Source: Bacteroidales bacterium
GTDB lineage: Bacteria; Bacteroidota; Bacteroidia; Bacteroidales; F082
Assembly: GCA_018400955.1 (NCBI GenBank)
Contig: JAGYLH010000001.1
Span: forward strand, 1 to 64,000
Length of the DNA: 64,000 nt
Direction: 5' to 3'
Shown here: positions 17,699-27,094 of the stretch, one piece after another
Layout: each line of letters opens with the position of its first letter
Numbering within the stretch: the stretch's first letter is position 1
Notes under the pieces: model-generated
Seen by the model: the letters and a program-made list of their open reading frames with translations, nothing else
The model's database searches: none
What the model was told of the DNA's origin: nothing
Made by a program: the position numbers and the translations under genes

Positions 17699-19951
17699 TC
17701 AGGTTTTCTTCGGGAAATTATTATTCCGGTAAACCACGAAATCACGCTGGGCCTTATAAAGATTGAGCGCAAACAGGCAGAGGTTTTTGGTTTCCTGCAA
17801 GGTGTTCATAAACAAGAGGCTGTTGCGTGTGCTGGCAGCTTCTTTCTTGATTCGTTTCACCTCATTCTTTCGGAACAGGTCGATAAGGTTTAGCAACTTT
17901 TGCTGCTCGGCCATTACATTGTCAATATTGTTGAAGTTGCTGCTGGTAATATCCGTCGAAATGTGAGCGAAATAATTACCAAGCAGATTGCTTAACGTTT
18001 TCAGTTCAGCTTGTTGCGCCTGCCCAAGGCCTTTATGGTTGTTTTCCACATGCTCGCAAGCAGGCGTAATGGTAAAGTTAAGGCTATGCAATATCTCCCG
18101 CAAATAATCCAGTACCTGCACATAAAAATGTCCAGACTCAATGGATTCTTCCTGTAGCTTGGCAATAATATGCGTAACGTTATTCTTTCTTGATTTTGCA
18201 GATTTTGTAAGCTTGTGGACTGTTTTCTGGATTTTACGCAATTCTTTTACGTTTTCTTCATTAAGCGCAGCAATTGCCTTTTTATAAGTTAGTTGGGAAC
18301 TATTGAGTATAGAAGTTACGCTATCAATGCATGAACTGAGAATATTTTCATCAGTAACCAATTCCGATTCGTGGCTGGCTTTTTCGGCAGAAGATTCATT
18401 TCTAAGGTGAATTTTGTGGGTGCGGTAAATGATGAAAACTGACAGCAAGACCATACCGGCAATGGCATACAACTCTCCATAATAAAACAACAGCGCGATC
18501 AGGAAGGCCACGGTGAATGCAGAAAGAGCTGTAAAAAACCAGCCACCTATAACTGAAAACACACCGGTAACACGGTAAACAGCACTTTCGCGATCCCAGG
18601 CACCATCCGACAAAGAAGCTCCCATGGCAACCATAAATGTAACGTAAGTGGTTGAAAGTGGCAGCTTGAGCGATGTGCCAAAAGCGATCAAGATGCTGGC
18701 AACCACTAAATTTACTGATGCCCTCACCAAATCGAACGAAGGATAATTTTTATCTGATCTGTCATGTTTAATGGGTTCAAATTGCTTTCTTATGCGTGAT
18801 TGAACTGTATTGGGAATGAACTTGTTTATTTGATTCGATAAGTTAACTGATGCACGCACAATTGAACGGCTAAGTGGAGTGGATGCAAAGCGTTCCTCTC
18901 CGTCATCCTGGCGGCCAAGGTCAACCGAAGTTTTGACCACACTGCGTGCTTTCCTTGAAGTGTATAAAGCAATTACCATCACGAGGCCAGCAAGAAGTAA
19001 AAAGGTTGGTGGAGTTACGATAGCACCGCTCAGCGAATGCATCATCAACTGGGTAGGGTCACCACCGGCTGATTGATTGAATGCCAGGAAGGAATCATAC
19101 CCAGCTAAGGGGACCCCTATAAAGTTTACCAGGTCGTTTCCGGCAAAAGCCATGGCCAGTGCAAATGTCCCAATCAATACAATTACTTTTAAGATACTGA
19201 TTCTGAATATCCAATAAAGCAACTGAAAGATAATTGTAAAGCCAAGAAATGAGCTGATAATTAATAAGGTAATATTGGAGCTAATCCAGTCAACTGTTTC
19301 AGCAGTCATAAATGAAGCCCCTTTCACACCTTTGATAAGCATGAAATAGACGATGGAGGTTACAGCAAAACCACCCCATAAGGCACCAAAATAGCGCATA
19401 CGCTTATGGTAATTAAACGAAAACAATAAGCGGGTAAAATACTGAACTATAGCACCAAAGGAAAAAGCAATCACCACCGACAACAAAATACCGGAGATAA
19501 TGGCAAGGGCTTTAGACGAATTGATAAATTCGCTGATATTTTGTGGGTTGTCGCTGTGTGTAATTTTCATCAGCGCAATAGCTACAGATGCACCAAGCAA
19601 CTCAAAAACAATGGATACCGTGGTTGATGTTGGCATCCCAAAGGTATTGAAGGTGTCGAGCAGTATCACATCCGTAATCATCACCGCCAGGAAGATGATC
19701 ATGATCTCGGCAAAATTAAACTGACCGGGGTGAAAAATCCCGCTACGGGCAATTTCCATCATGCCACTCGAAAAAGTAGCTCCTACTATGACGCCTGCCG
19801 CAGCAATGGCCATTATCACTTTAAAGGGGGCCACTTTGGCACCGATTGCGGAGTTTAAAAAATTGACCGCATCATTGCTAACGCCCACTACCAGGTCGGA
19901 TATAGCCAGAATAAAAAGAACAATTACAAGAACTAAGTATATGTGCTCCAC
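17699..19951 (-). CDS. PiT-family inorganic phosphate permease with C-terminal PhoU-like domain
   Basis: A large inner-membrane protein (750 aa from the GTG at 19951) imports phosphate with a cation. Two PHO4 signature blocks are visible: GVSNDAVNFLNSAIG (residue about 20) and LKLPLSTTYVTFMVAMGASL (about 440). About ten helices are followed by a soluble helical C-terminal region (about 545-750) rich in Lys/Glu that resembles PhoU, probably a cytoplasmic regulatory domain. This long form is typical of Bacteroidota. The GTG is favoured because family members begin with a sequence like VEHIYLVLV; an ATG at 20005 gives 18 more residues. Confidence 0.9.
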   Translation of the reverse strand: MEHIYLVLVIVLFILAISDLVVGVSNDAVNFLNSAIGAKVAPFKVIMAIAAAGVIVGATFSSGMMEIARSGIFHPGQFNFAEIMIIFLAVMITDVILLDTFNTFGMPTSTTVSIVFELLGASVAIALMKITHSDNPQNISEFINSSKALAIISGILLSVVIAFSFGAIVQYFTRLLFSFNYHKRMRYFGALWGGFAVTSIVYFMLIKGVKGASFMTAETVDWISSNITLLIISSFLGFTIIFQLLYWIFRISILKVIVLIGTFALAMAFAGNDLVNFIGVPLAGYDSFLAFNQSAGGDPTQLMMHSLSGAIVTPPTFLLLAGLVMVIALYTSRKARSVVKTSVDLGRQDDGEERFASTPLSRSIVRASVNLSNQINKFIPNTVQSRIRKQFEPIKHDRSDKNYPSFDLVRASVNLVVASILIAFGTSLKLPLSTTYVTFMVAMGASLSDGAWDRESAVYRVTGVFSVIGGWFFTALSAFTVAFLIALLFYYGELYAIAGMVLLSVFIIYRTHKIHLRNESSAEKASHESELVTDENILSSCIDSVTSILNSSQLTYKKAIAALNEENVKELRKIQKTVHKLTKSAKSRKNNVTHIIAKLQEESIESGHFYVQVLDYLREILHSLNFTITPACEHVENNHKGLGQAQQAELKTLSNLLGNYFAHISTDITSSNFNNIDNVMAEQQKLLNLIDLFRKNEVKRIKKEAASTRNSLLFMNTLQETKNLCLFALNLYKAQRDFVVYRNNNFPKKT

Positions 19952-20391
19952 AGTGTTGGGATTTATAGTTTCCGTAAGGCAATAATAAGTATTTCCAACA
20001 TACACCGCAACACCCTATGTTAAGAAATTATTAAGAAAGGAACTTAGCCCGCAATTTCAGAGGGATTCAGGGATGCTATTCTTGATTTTAAAAATTAAAG
20101 GCTGTTACAAACTGATGTTTCGCGCTATGTGCAGCGACTTGGCGATATATGGTAAGAGAATCCACGATTTTTGATAAAACACTAATAATCTGCATTATAA
20201 ATTTGCCCATATTCACTATTAGCTTGAATTGATTGATTACAAGGTTCTTGTTGTTTTTGTTGTTTTTGTTGCCCAACCAACATGATTAATTTGAAGCAGA
20301 AATAGTTACTTAATAAACTGACTGTTACTACAGATCATATTTGTTTAAATCTTCTGCGAAACGTCATTTATAAAATTTAAAGCGCCGGTCA
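19952..20391. other. Gap with a TTGTTTTT microsatellite
   Basis: The only pattern is a short direct repeat of TTGTTTTTG (20249-20271). No gene or clear promoter was seen between the permease and the pseudogene. Confidence 0.4.
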
Positions 20392-22292
20392 ACTATTCAA
20401 CTTTTTTCAGCACAACTTGCCTGTTATCAGCCGACACAACAGCGCCTACAAAATCAACAAAGCGGTCATAGTCTCAGCAGCAAAACTACCCGAAAACAAT
20501 AGCAGTTTCCGATTATAAATCAATTTGTTATCAATGTGCTCAACCTTCGCTTCATAACTTCCTAAAATCAACATTGAGTGCAATCCCATCCATGCCTGAT
20601 CTTAATACGAAACCTTCAGGCAAGCTATACACAATGGTAAGCCAAGTATAATTGTAGGCATTGTGAATACAAAAGGATTCAGCCTTGTTTTTATACGTTC
20701 GGGTTGCTTCATGCTGCCCTTGGTTGCTGAGGAACAAAAGCTGAAGTTGGAACTGCTACAGCGCTATGCCCTGGCAAATTGACGTCAAGGTTCAGGCCAA
20801 AAAGCAGGCAGAATATCTTTTTGATTATCACCTCTATGCTTATTGATATGGTAATTGGGGAAACTAAAAATTCGGTAAATCCACCTTCCTGATCGGTGGC
20901 CGGCAACGATTCTGAGTCCGTATATATCACTCGCGAAAAAGGCCTTTTTGCTTACTATTTCGATTTGAGCTGCCCATTGCCGTTGGCATCCAGCTGAACG
21001 CCGTTGTAGTTTTCACATTTTCATCCAGTCCATAATACGGTGTTCTGGCAAGTATACCGCCTTCTTCGGTAATAAGTAAACGGCTCGTTGTGGTTGCTAC
21101 GGTCAACGTAACCAAAGGGAATTTGCTGGGCCCGTACATTCAAGCCAAAGGGTATCACTTTCAGGAACACACAGTATCGCATGATTAAATTGCGAACCGG
21201 GCAAATCCTTATGCAGCCTGTATTTGTTGTTGCCGCTGTTGATAAGTGTATAATATGAATCGTAACACCCACTGGCCTTGAGCATGGAATGCATATAGTT
21301 GGAAAGTGCCTTGCAATCGCCGTAGCTGACCGTCAATGGTGTTGGCTGGTATGGGTTGCTGTCCGCCACGCCTAATGTGATGTTTACATAACGTGTACGC
21401 TTGTACATATTCATGCCAAGATGGCTGGCTTTTTTCGCGGTCTGTTTCGCATCAGCTAAGCGTATGCCCAGGTAACGGACGGTTTCGTCCGGTAATTCCT
21501 GTCTGCTCCTATTCACCATACAGCAATCCAATTTCCAAAATCCTCCCCAGGACGCATTGTTGCCAGTATAATAATCGTAAGCAAAATGACGCGGCATAAA
21601 ATATACACGGAAAACATCCTCAATGCTCGGGCTATAGGCTTCACTTTAAAGGCATCCAGCGTCAAATTCCCACGCAACTTGCCATTTTCGAGTGTTTCCT
21701 GCTGTGACCTCTACATTGAAGGCTTTATAATTTATGTCATAACCATCATGAAGTATGATGAAGGCTGGCAGATTCCACAGATTGACGGTATTGGTCTATC
21801 GGCGCAAAACGGGACTGATGGCAGTGTGGTAGATCACGAGCTCATAACTATAGCTCACCGTATGCAGGGTATTGACCGTTGGCTGGTCGGTACATTTTCA
21901 CCCGGCTGTCTTCATACAAGAATAACCGGCTACATTGCTCCGGTCGTACAGGTCGCTGTTCTTCAGCCGTTTGTCTGCTTGCCGGCGTTTATCGTACATG
22001 GCACCTTTGAATTTGCCCACTTTGATTGCTCAAAGGTCAAGGCAATGTATTACCAGCCCGCAGCGTCGTCCGCTTTGTCGTTTAATACAGTTAATAATAA
22101 ACCCTATCTGCACGGATCACCTTGTCCGCACTTACAAATTCATAGGTTTTGTGTTTTTGCCTCTGATAACGCTGTGGGCATCTTTGAGCAGGTCGGGGGC
22201 GATGTTTTTCACATCCAATCCAAAGCATGCAAAGGGATGATTAAGAACAAACAACTGACGAATAAAATCAAATCCTGGGATTTCGCCATCAT
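20392..22292 (-). pseudogene. DUF3857/transglutaminase-like protein, second of a tandem pair, frameshifted
   Basis: Stitching minus-strand frames together gives a protein of about 630 aa. It starts at ATGATG (22292) with a signal peptide (ILFVSCLFLIIPLHALD); after a frameshift near 22205 comes the DUF3857 N-terminus (NIAPDLLKDAHSVI). The transglutaminase core lies in 21597-21103 (GDCKALSNYMHSML with the Cys, FNHAILCVP with the His). It ends with VVSADNRQVVLKKVE and a TAG at 20392-20394. At least five single-base shifts separate these blocks. Intact relatives are periplasmic proteins of unknown role. Confidence 0.8.
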
Positions 22293-24313
22293 TCAGCGCT
22301 TTACGCACGACGATCATTTCGGCCTGCTTTCGACCAACAAAATATTCCCGAAGGTACGGGTATTCCCCAAAACTGAAGAAAGGTTTAAATTCACTCTTAA
22401 TATCAACGATAATTTGTAACTTGCTGCCCGCTACATCACACGTAGCTAAAAAAGCAGCTGCGGTCTTCAGCGGCTAGTGGCCATTGCTCGGGCAGTTCTT
22501 CCACCACATAGCCAAATGGAATGGCAATGTGGTAGGTATAGGTTTCTGCGGGGATAAGTGAAATTAACAGGAAACAGACGCTCGGGTAAACGAAAAGGAT
22601 TGATCTCCACCTGACTGTAAATATTGGGGTTCAGATAATCAACTCTTCTCGGTATCGTCATCAGCCCCACCCGACATACGTATGCGTTTTTGCACAGGCT
22701 GTGTAGGGTCATCCTGTTTGTTGATGGTGAGTCTGTGAAATAGCGACTCCGGACTTTTTCGCTTCACTGCTGCAATTAATTCTTCATCCGTATCATATTC
22801 CTTGGCAGTATTCAGTAAATCGAAAGCTGCATAATTATCCAAGTGCTGACCGCCAATGAGGCATCCCAGGCACCATTGCTTTTACCATAATGGTGGTTGT
22901 TTCGTTAATGGTGGTAAGAGGAGTATTTTCCGGTTTTACCCAACCGGTTTTGGCTATGCTGTTGCTTATTAGCCTGCCCCATTGACTACGCGCTCAGGTA
23001 AAAGATGCCAGGGTTTATTTTCTCCGCTGCATCAAGCAAATACACCTCATCACCAATTTGCACATGGGCAATTACATAATTGAATTTGCTCAGGTAGTTT
23101 GCCACTCGAATACTTTTCCGAAATTGCGCGTACCAAGATAACCGGGTCGGAATCAAGCTCAAGTTCACGCAGTAGCAACACACCCAGTATCATATTGATA
23201 TCAGCAGCATTACCTGTTTTTTTGTCCCAGGCCTGCCTCAGCGAGTTGCTAATATAGATGCTGTGCATATTATTCCAAAACATTTTTTCCTGTATGAGGA
23301 ATAGGCAGCCATTTTCATGCGTTCCTTGGGATCGCTGCTGGCATCCATAATCGCCTTTGCTTCATCTTGATCAGGCCTGATCGCTTTAACTGCTCGCCAA
23401 ATAAACACCCGCTCACAAGGTTTTGATTTATCTGTTGCCAACTCGAAGTAAAATCCGTTATAGGCGCATGGGGAAAATTTACTGAGTTCAACTCGAACTC
23501 AACATGGGATACATAATTTACAGGATGATCCATATAGGGTTCACGGCGAAAAGCCGGGATATTCTCAATACGGAACAACTCATTATCCTGTCTGTAATTT
23601 ATCCGGTGTGTTTCATTCATCGGGCGGTTCATGGCACCACGCTGGGTTGTTATTATCGTAATCGCCTCGGGTGAATCGCTTGTTTTATGCTCGGTCATAT
23701 CCAGGAAGCCCCTTATCTGACGCGAATAATTAAAATATTCAGGATAGCCAATACGAAACTCGCTGAATACAGCGGGGATATCATGCTGAAATTCCCACTT
23801 AGGCAAATGCCTGTAGAAATCAGAAATAATGGTGTATTCAACCTCAAACACGCACCCTTCGCGCAATCCTGGTACCGAGAAATTTGTGCTGTTGTAACGG
23901 GCATTCACTTCTTCATTAAAAATATCACGTCGAGACAATTCTGTTTTTTCGACCTTATTATCTTCTAGATAGTAGGAAGTTGCGTTGATTTTGGATGCCC
24001 TTTCTTCGGAGAAATCCCCTTTGTAGAGCAGCAGTTTAAAATTGCCATGATCAAAGCCGGGCGTCTTAAACACTTTTATGCGCAGATGCCTTGTAAATTG
24101 GTACTCAAAATTATTGTTGGTTGAATTCCAGATAATTCTGAGGTTGCCAAAATCGCCTAATATTAATGCATTGGCCGCCGAATCGGCTTCATAATATTGC
24201 AACTCAAGATCGGCTTTGTCAATACGCCCATAACGCATAGGATCGCGTTGCGAAAACACTGTAGTTGTGACCAATAGAATTACAATCAGTAAAAGGGGGC
24301 ACTTAAAATTCAT
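22293..24313 (-). pseudogene. DUF3857/transglutaminase-like protein, first of a tandem pair, frameshifted
   Basis: The ATG at 24313 opens a signal peptide (LLLIVILLVTTTVFSQ) and the DUF3857 domain (about 300 residues, intact to about 23430; motif VPGLREGCVFEVEYTI). A frameshift near 23420 leads into the transglutaminase region (KTGNAADINMILGVLLRELEL, then HVQIGDEVYLLDAAEKINPG at about 23090), and further shifts lead to the C-terminal sheet region (EINPFRLPERLFPVNF, FFSFGEYPYLREYF). At least four frameshifts are needed. It ends against the start of the second copy (TGA at 22295-22293 before ATGATG), so the pair once formed an operon. Confidence 0.8.
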
Positions 24314-24497
24314 GATGTCTGATTTTTGGAAATGGGTAAAAAAAATAGTTCTGTATGGTTTTTCGGGGCTAAAATATGAATTAAGTTTTGATGACAAATG
24401 CGATTAATAAATAAATGCAGCATTTAAAATCAATCTAAATAAAACAAATTCCGAATGCCTGACGGAAATATATGCTCCTGACTTCGCATCAGATTCC

Positions 24498-24505
24498 TAC
24501 ATTTG
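24498..24505 (+). promoter_or_regulatory. Promoter -7 box of the porin/lipoprotein operon
   Basis: TACATTTG covers a TTG at 24503 that could be mistaken for a start codon. The expected transcription start is near 24512, before the GTG at 24530. Confidence 0.5.
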
Positions 24506-24529
24506 CACTTTTCCTATTCAAAAGCTGGC

Positions 24530-25534
24530 GTGAAATTGCATTTAAAATTCTTACTTATACTTGTGGCCTTGCCGCTTTTATTATGGCCGCAACAGCCTGA
24601 CAGCATAATTTTCAGGCCATCGGGAGAAGCTGTTTTACGTGTTTTTTCCAACTTCAGCAGATCAATTGGTGAAGAGCCTACCAAAACTTCATTTGAAGTG
24701 CGACGGGCCTACCTGGGGTATAATTACCATATTCACCCGCATTACAGCATCAAGATTTTGCTTGATATCGGCAGCCCGTTGGATGATTCCCCCTTTTCGC
24801 TGCTTAAAAGATACGCCTACTTCAAAACTGCCTCGCTTACCTATTCCAGGAATGCCCTTACTGTAAGGGCCGGCATTATCGACTTGATGAATGTCGGGCT
24901 TCAAGAAAAATATTGGGACAGACGCTATATTTTTAAAAGCTTTATGGATGAATACCGCTTTGGGCCCAGGGCAGATATTGGCATCAACCTTGCCTATGAA
25001 TTAAGCAACAGACTCAACATCGATTTTATGCTAATGAATGGTGAAGGCTACGACCAACTGCAAACCGACAACAACTACAAAATAGCTTCCGGTCTGACAT
25101 ACAAACCTTTACCATGGTTAACATCGCGCATTTATGGCGAATACTCCAAAAAAGAAGTGGCCGAAACATTGCTGGCTTTTTTTGCAGGGGTACACATCAA
25201 TGAGAAATTAAAAGTTGGAACCGAAGCCAATTTTCGGTTTTCAGAGGATTTTATTGAAAATCACAACCGATTTGGTTATTCGGCCTACGCCTCGCTGTTA
25301 GTCTGGAAAAAAACAAAAGCTTTTGCCCGCTATGATTGGGTTTCATCAAATATTCCGGACGATTTGCAACGCCCATGGAATCTGGGTCGTGATGGTTCGG
25401 CACTTATCTTTGGTGTGGAATACGAACTAATTGAAAAGGTACGCCTGGCCCTTAACTATCAGGATTGGTTCCCGGCTGCAAACAACCTGGCCAATAAGCG
25501 CGGTATATACTTAAATCTGGAGTTTATGTTATGA
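24530..25534 (+). CDS. Outer-membrane porin-like protein (OprP/O-type)
   Basis: The 334-aa protein starts at a GTG giving a clean signal peptide (VKLHLKFLLILVALPLLLWPQ). The mature part has the alternating pattern of a beta-barrel and the motif FEVRRAYLGYNYHIHPHYSIK, typical of phosphate-selective porin O/P-like proteins, and ends with Leu-Met after NLEFML. No substrate can be read from the sequence. The downstream lipoprotein gene overlaps it by 4 nt (ATGA at 25531), so the two proteins are probably made together and may form an outer-membrane pair. Confidence 0.8.
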   Translation: MKLHLKFLLILVALPLLLWPQQPDSIIFRPSGEAVLRVFSNFSRSIGEEPTKTSFEVRRAYLGYNYHIHPHYSIKILLDIGSPLDDSPFSLLKRYAYFKTASLTYSRNALTVRAGIIDLMNVGLQEKYWDRRYIFKSFMDEYRFGPRADIGINLAYELSNRLNIDFMLMNGEGYDQLQTDNNYKIASGLTYKPLPWLTSRIYGEYSKKEVAETLLAFFAGVHINEKLKVGTEANFRFSEDFIENHNRFGYSAYASLLVWKKTKAFARYDWVSSNIPDDLQRPWNLGRDGSALIFGVEYELIEKVRLALNYQDWFPAANNLANKRGIYLNLEFML

Positions 25535-26883
25535 GAACATACCAATTTCTTTACCTTGCGGGGCTGCTCCTGTTTATTACATCTTGCCGCAAATCAGATT
25601 ACAGCCTCGATGGAAATTTCACAGTTATTAATGATCAGGGATATGGCATCGGAACACGTACCTTGAAAAAAGACATCCCTTACCTGATCGACGGTTTCGT
25701 ATTTGTAAACGACGGCCAAACACTAACAATTGAACCCGGCACCGTCCTGAGGTTTAAGCCAGGACAAGCCGATAATGCCTCAGCCCTCATTGTTGCCCGT
25801 GGAGGCAAAATCCTGGCCGAAGGAACATCAGAAAGCCCGATAATCTTTACCGCCGAAGCAGACGATTTAAAAGGCTCGGTACCCTTATTTTCACAGGGAC
25901 TTTGGGGTGGGCTCATCATCCTTGGGCAAGCCCCGGTGAACGCCACAGGAGGGGAAGCACAAATTGAGGGCTTACCGTTGAGTGAGCCACGCGGCTATTA
26001 TGGCGGGCCAATACCCAACGACAATTCCGGGATATTGCGGTATGTTAGCATTCGCCACGGAGGAACCAATATTGGGATGGGCAATGAGATTAATGGGCTT
26101 ACACTGGCCGGCGTTGGTGATGAAACTACCATAGAATTTATTGAAGTTGTGAGCAATAAGGATGATGGGGTTGAGTTTTTTGGTGGCACGGTAAATACGC
26201 GATATATGCTGGTAGCATATTGTGGTGACGATGCCTTTGACTATGATATGGGTTATCAGGGCAAGGGACAATTTTGGTGCGCCATACAATCACCTGCCAG
26301 TGGCGACAGGCTGATTGAGGCAGATGGCAACAGCTATGGCAACCCGGAAGCGACGCCCTATTCCAATCCCGTTATTTATAATGCCACTTTAATAGGTAAG
26401 CGCGGAAACACAGGGGCCCAGGCCATAAGTTTCAGCACCCATGCAGCCGGCAAAATATACAATAGCATCCTGATAAATGAAGACAACGGGGTTTTGATCG
26501 AATATTCCGATTTCCGGGACAATAGCTATACGCAACTTCAGGAAGGCAAATTGCAATTGGAAAACAATCTTTTTTATAATATCAGCGACAATACAGCCAC
26601 TGGTATTTTCCGGGTGGTAGGCATCAATGGTGAAAATGTTATGTCGCAACAGAGCTGGTTTGAAAATTATTTCGCCGAAAAAGGAAATCAAATATCCGAT
26701 CCGGGCTTTGTGATTACAAATGATCGCTACCAGCTTGAACCAAGCCATTCAAATAGCTTTGAGAACCTGAAACCTTATGATGATACCTGGTTTATTCCTG
26801 TTCCATATAAAGGGGCCTTCTATGGCAATAGCTGGACAAAAAACTGGACGCTGATGAGCCAATCAGGGATTTTGGTGGAATGA
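25531..26883 (+). CDS. Surface/periplasmic lipoprotein with right-handed beta-helix
   Basis: A 450-aa lipoprotein; the signal peptide ends in the lipobox ITSC (Cys 20). After a short N-terminal strand region (LTIEPGTVLRFKPG, a motif common before beta-helix domains), repeats such as LWGGLIILGQAPVN, LRYVSIRHGG and DGVEFFGGTVN suggest a right-handed parallel beta-helix to about residue 400. Such folds bind or cut polysaccharides, but no catalytic set was recognised. It is translationally coupled to the porin gene upstream, which suggests uptake of a glycan or anion. Confidence 0.75.
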   Translation: MRTYQFLYLAGLLLFITSCRKSDYSLDGNFTVINDQGYGIGTRTLKKDIPYLIDGFVFVNDGQTLTIEPGTVLRFKPGQADNASALIVARGGKILAEGTSESPIIFTAEADDLKGSVPLFSQGLWGGLIILGQAPVNATGGEAQIEGLPLSEPRGYYGGPIPNDNSGILRYVSIRHGGTNIGMGNEINGLTLAGVGDETTIEFIEVVSNKDDGVEFFGGTVNTRYMLVAYCGDDAFDYDMGYQGKGQFWCAIQSPASGDRLIEADGNSYGNPEATPYSNPVIYNATLIGKRGNTGAQAISFSTHAAGKIYNSILINEDNGVLIEYSDFRDNSYTQLQEGKLQLENNLFYNISDNTATGIFRVVGINGENVMSQQSWFENYFAEKGNQISDPGFVITNDRYQLEPSHSNSFENLKPYDDTWFIPVPYKGAFYGNSWTKNWTLMSQSGILVE

Positions 26884-26884
26884 G

Positions 26885-27087
26885 AGTGTATGATTGTGAG
26901 TCAGTGAGGCTGTGAGTCTGTGATTCAGTGCGCGAGGCGCGGTTTGATTTTACAAGCTCGTAGCTTCAACGTAAATCCAATGATTGCTGAAGTGCCGACT
27001 CAAGACATCCTGACTCACAACTCAAGACTATTGACTCTCTGACTCACAAAACACGTTCCCTCAAACACACTGACTCACAGCATCACA
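26885..27087. repeat. Inverted cluster of TGTGAGTCA motifs
   Basis: TGTGAGTC(A/T) occurs at least twice on the plus strand (about 26895-26920). Its complement TGACTCACA recurs three times at 27009, 27041 and 27071, about 30 nt apart. The two clusters flank about 90 nt and could fold as a long imperfect hairpin between the lipoprotein gene and the converging peptidase gene. Confidence 0.6.
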
Positions 27088-27094
27088 AATAAAA

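Noticed and set aside
24503-24529. TTG at 24503 as the porin start
   Set aside because: It overlaps the TACATTTG promoter box, and the GTG at 24530 starts a clean signal peptide.
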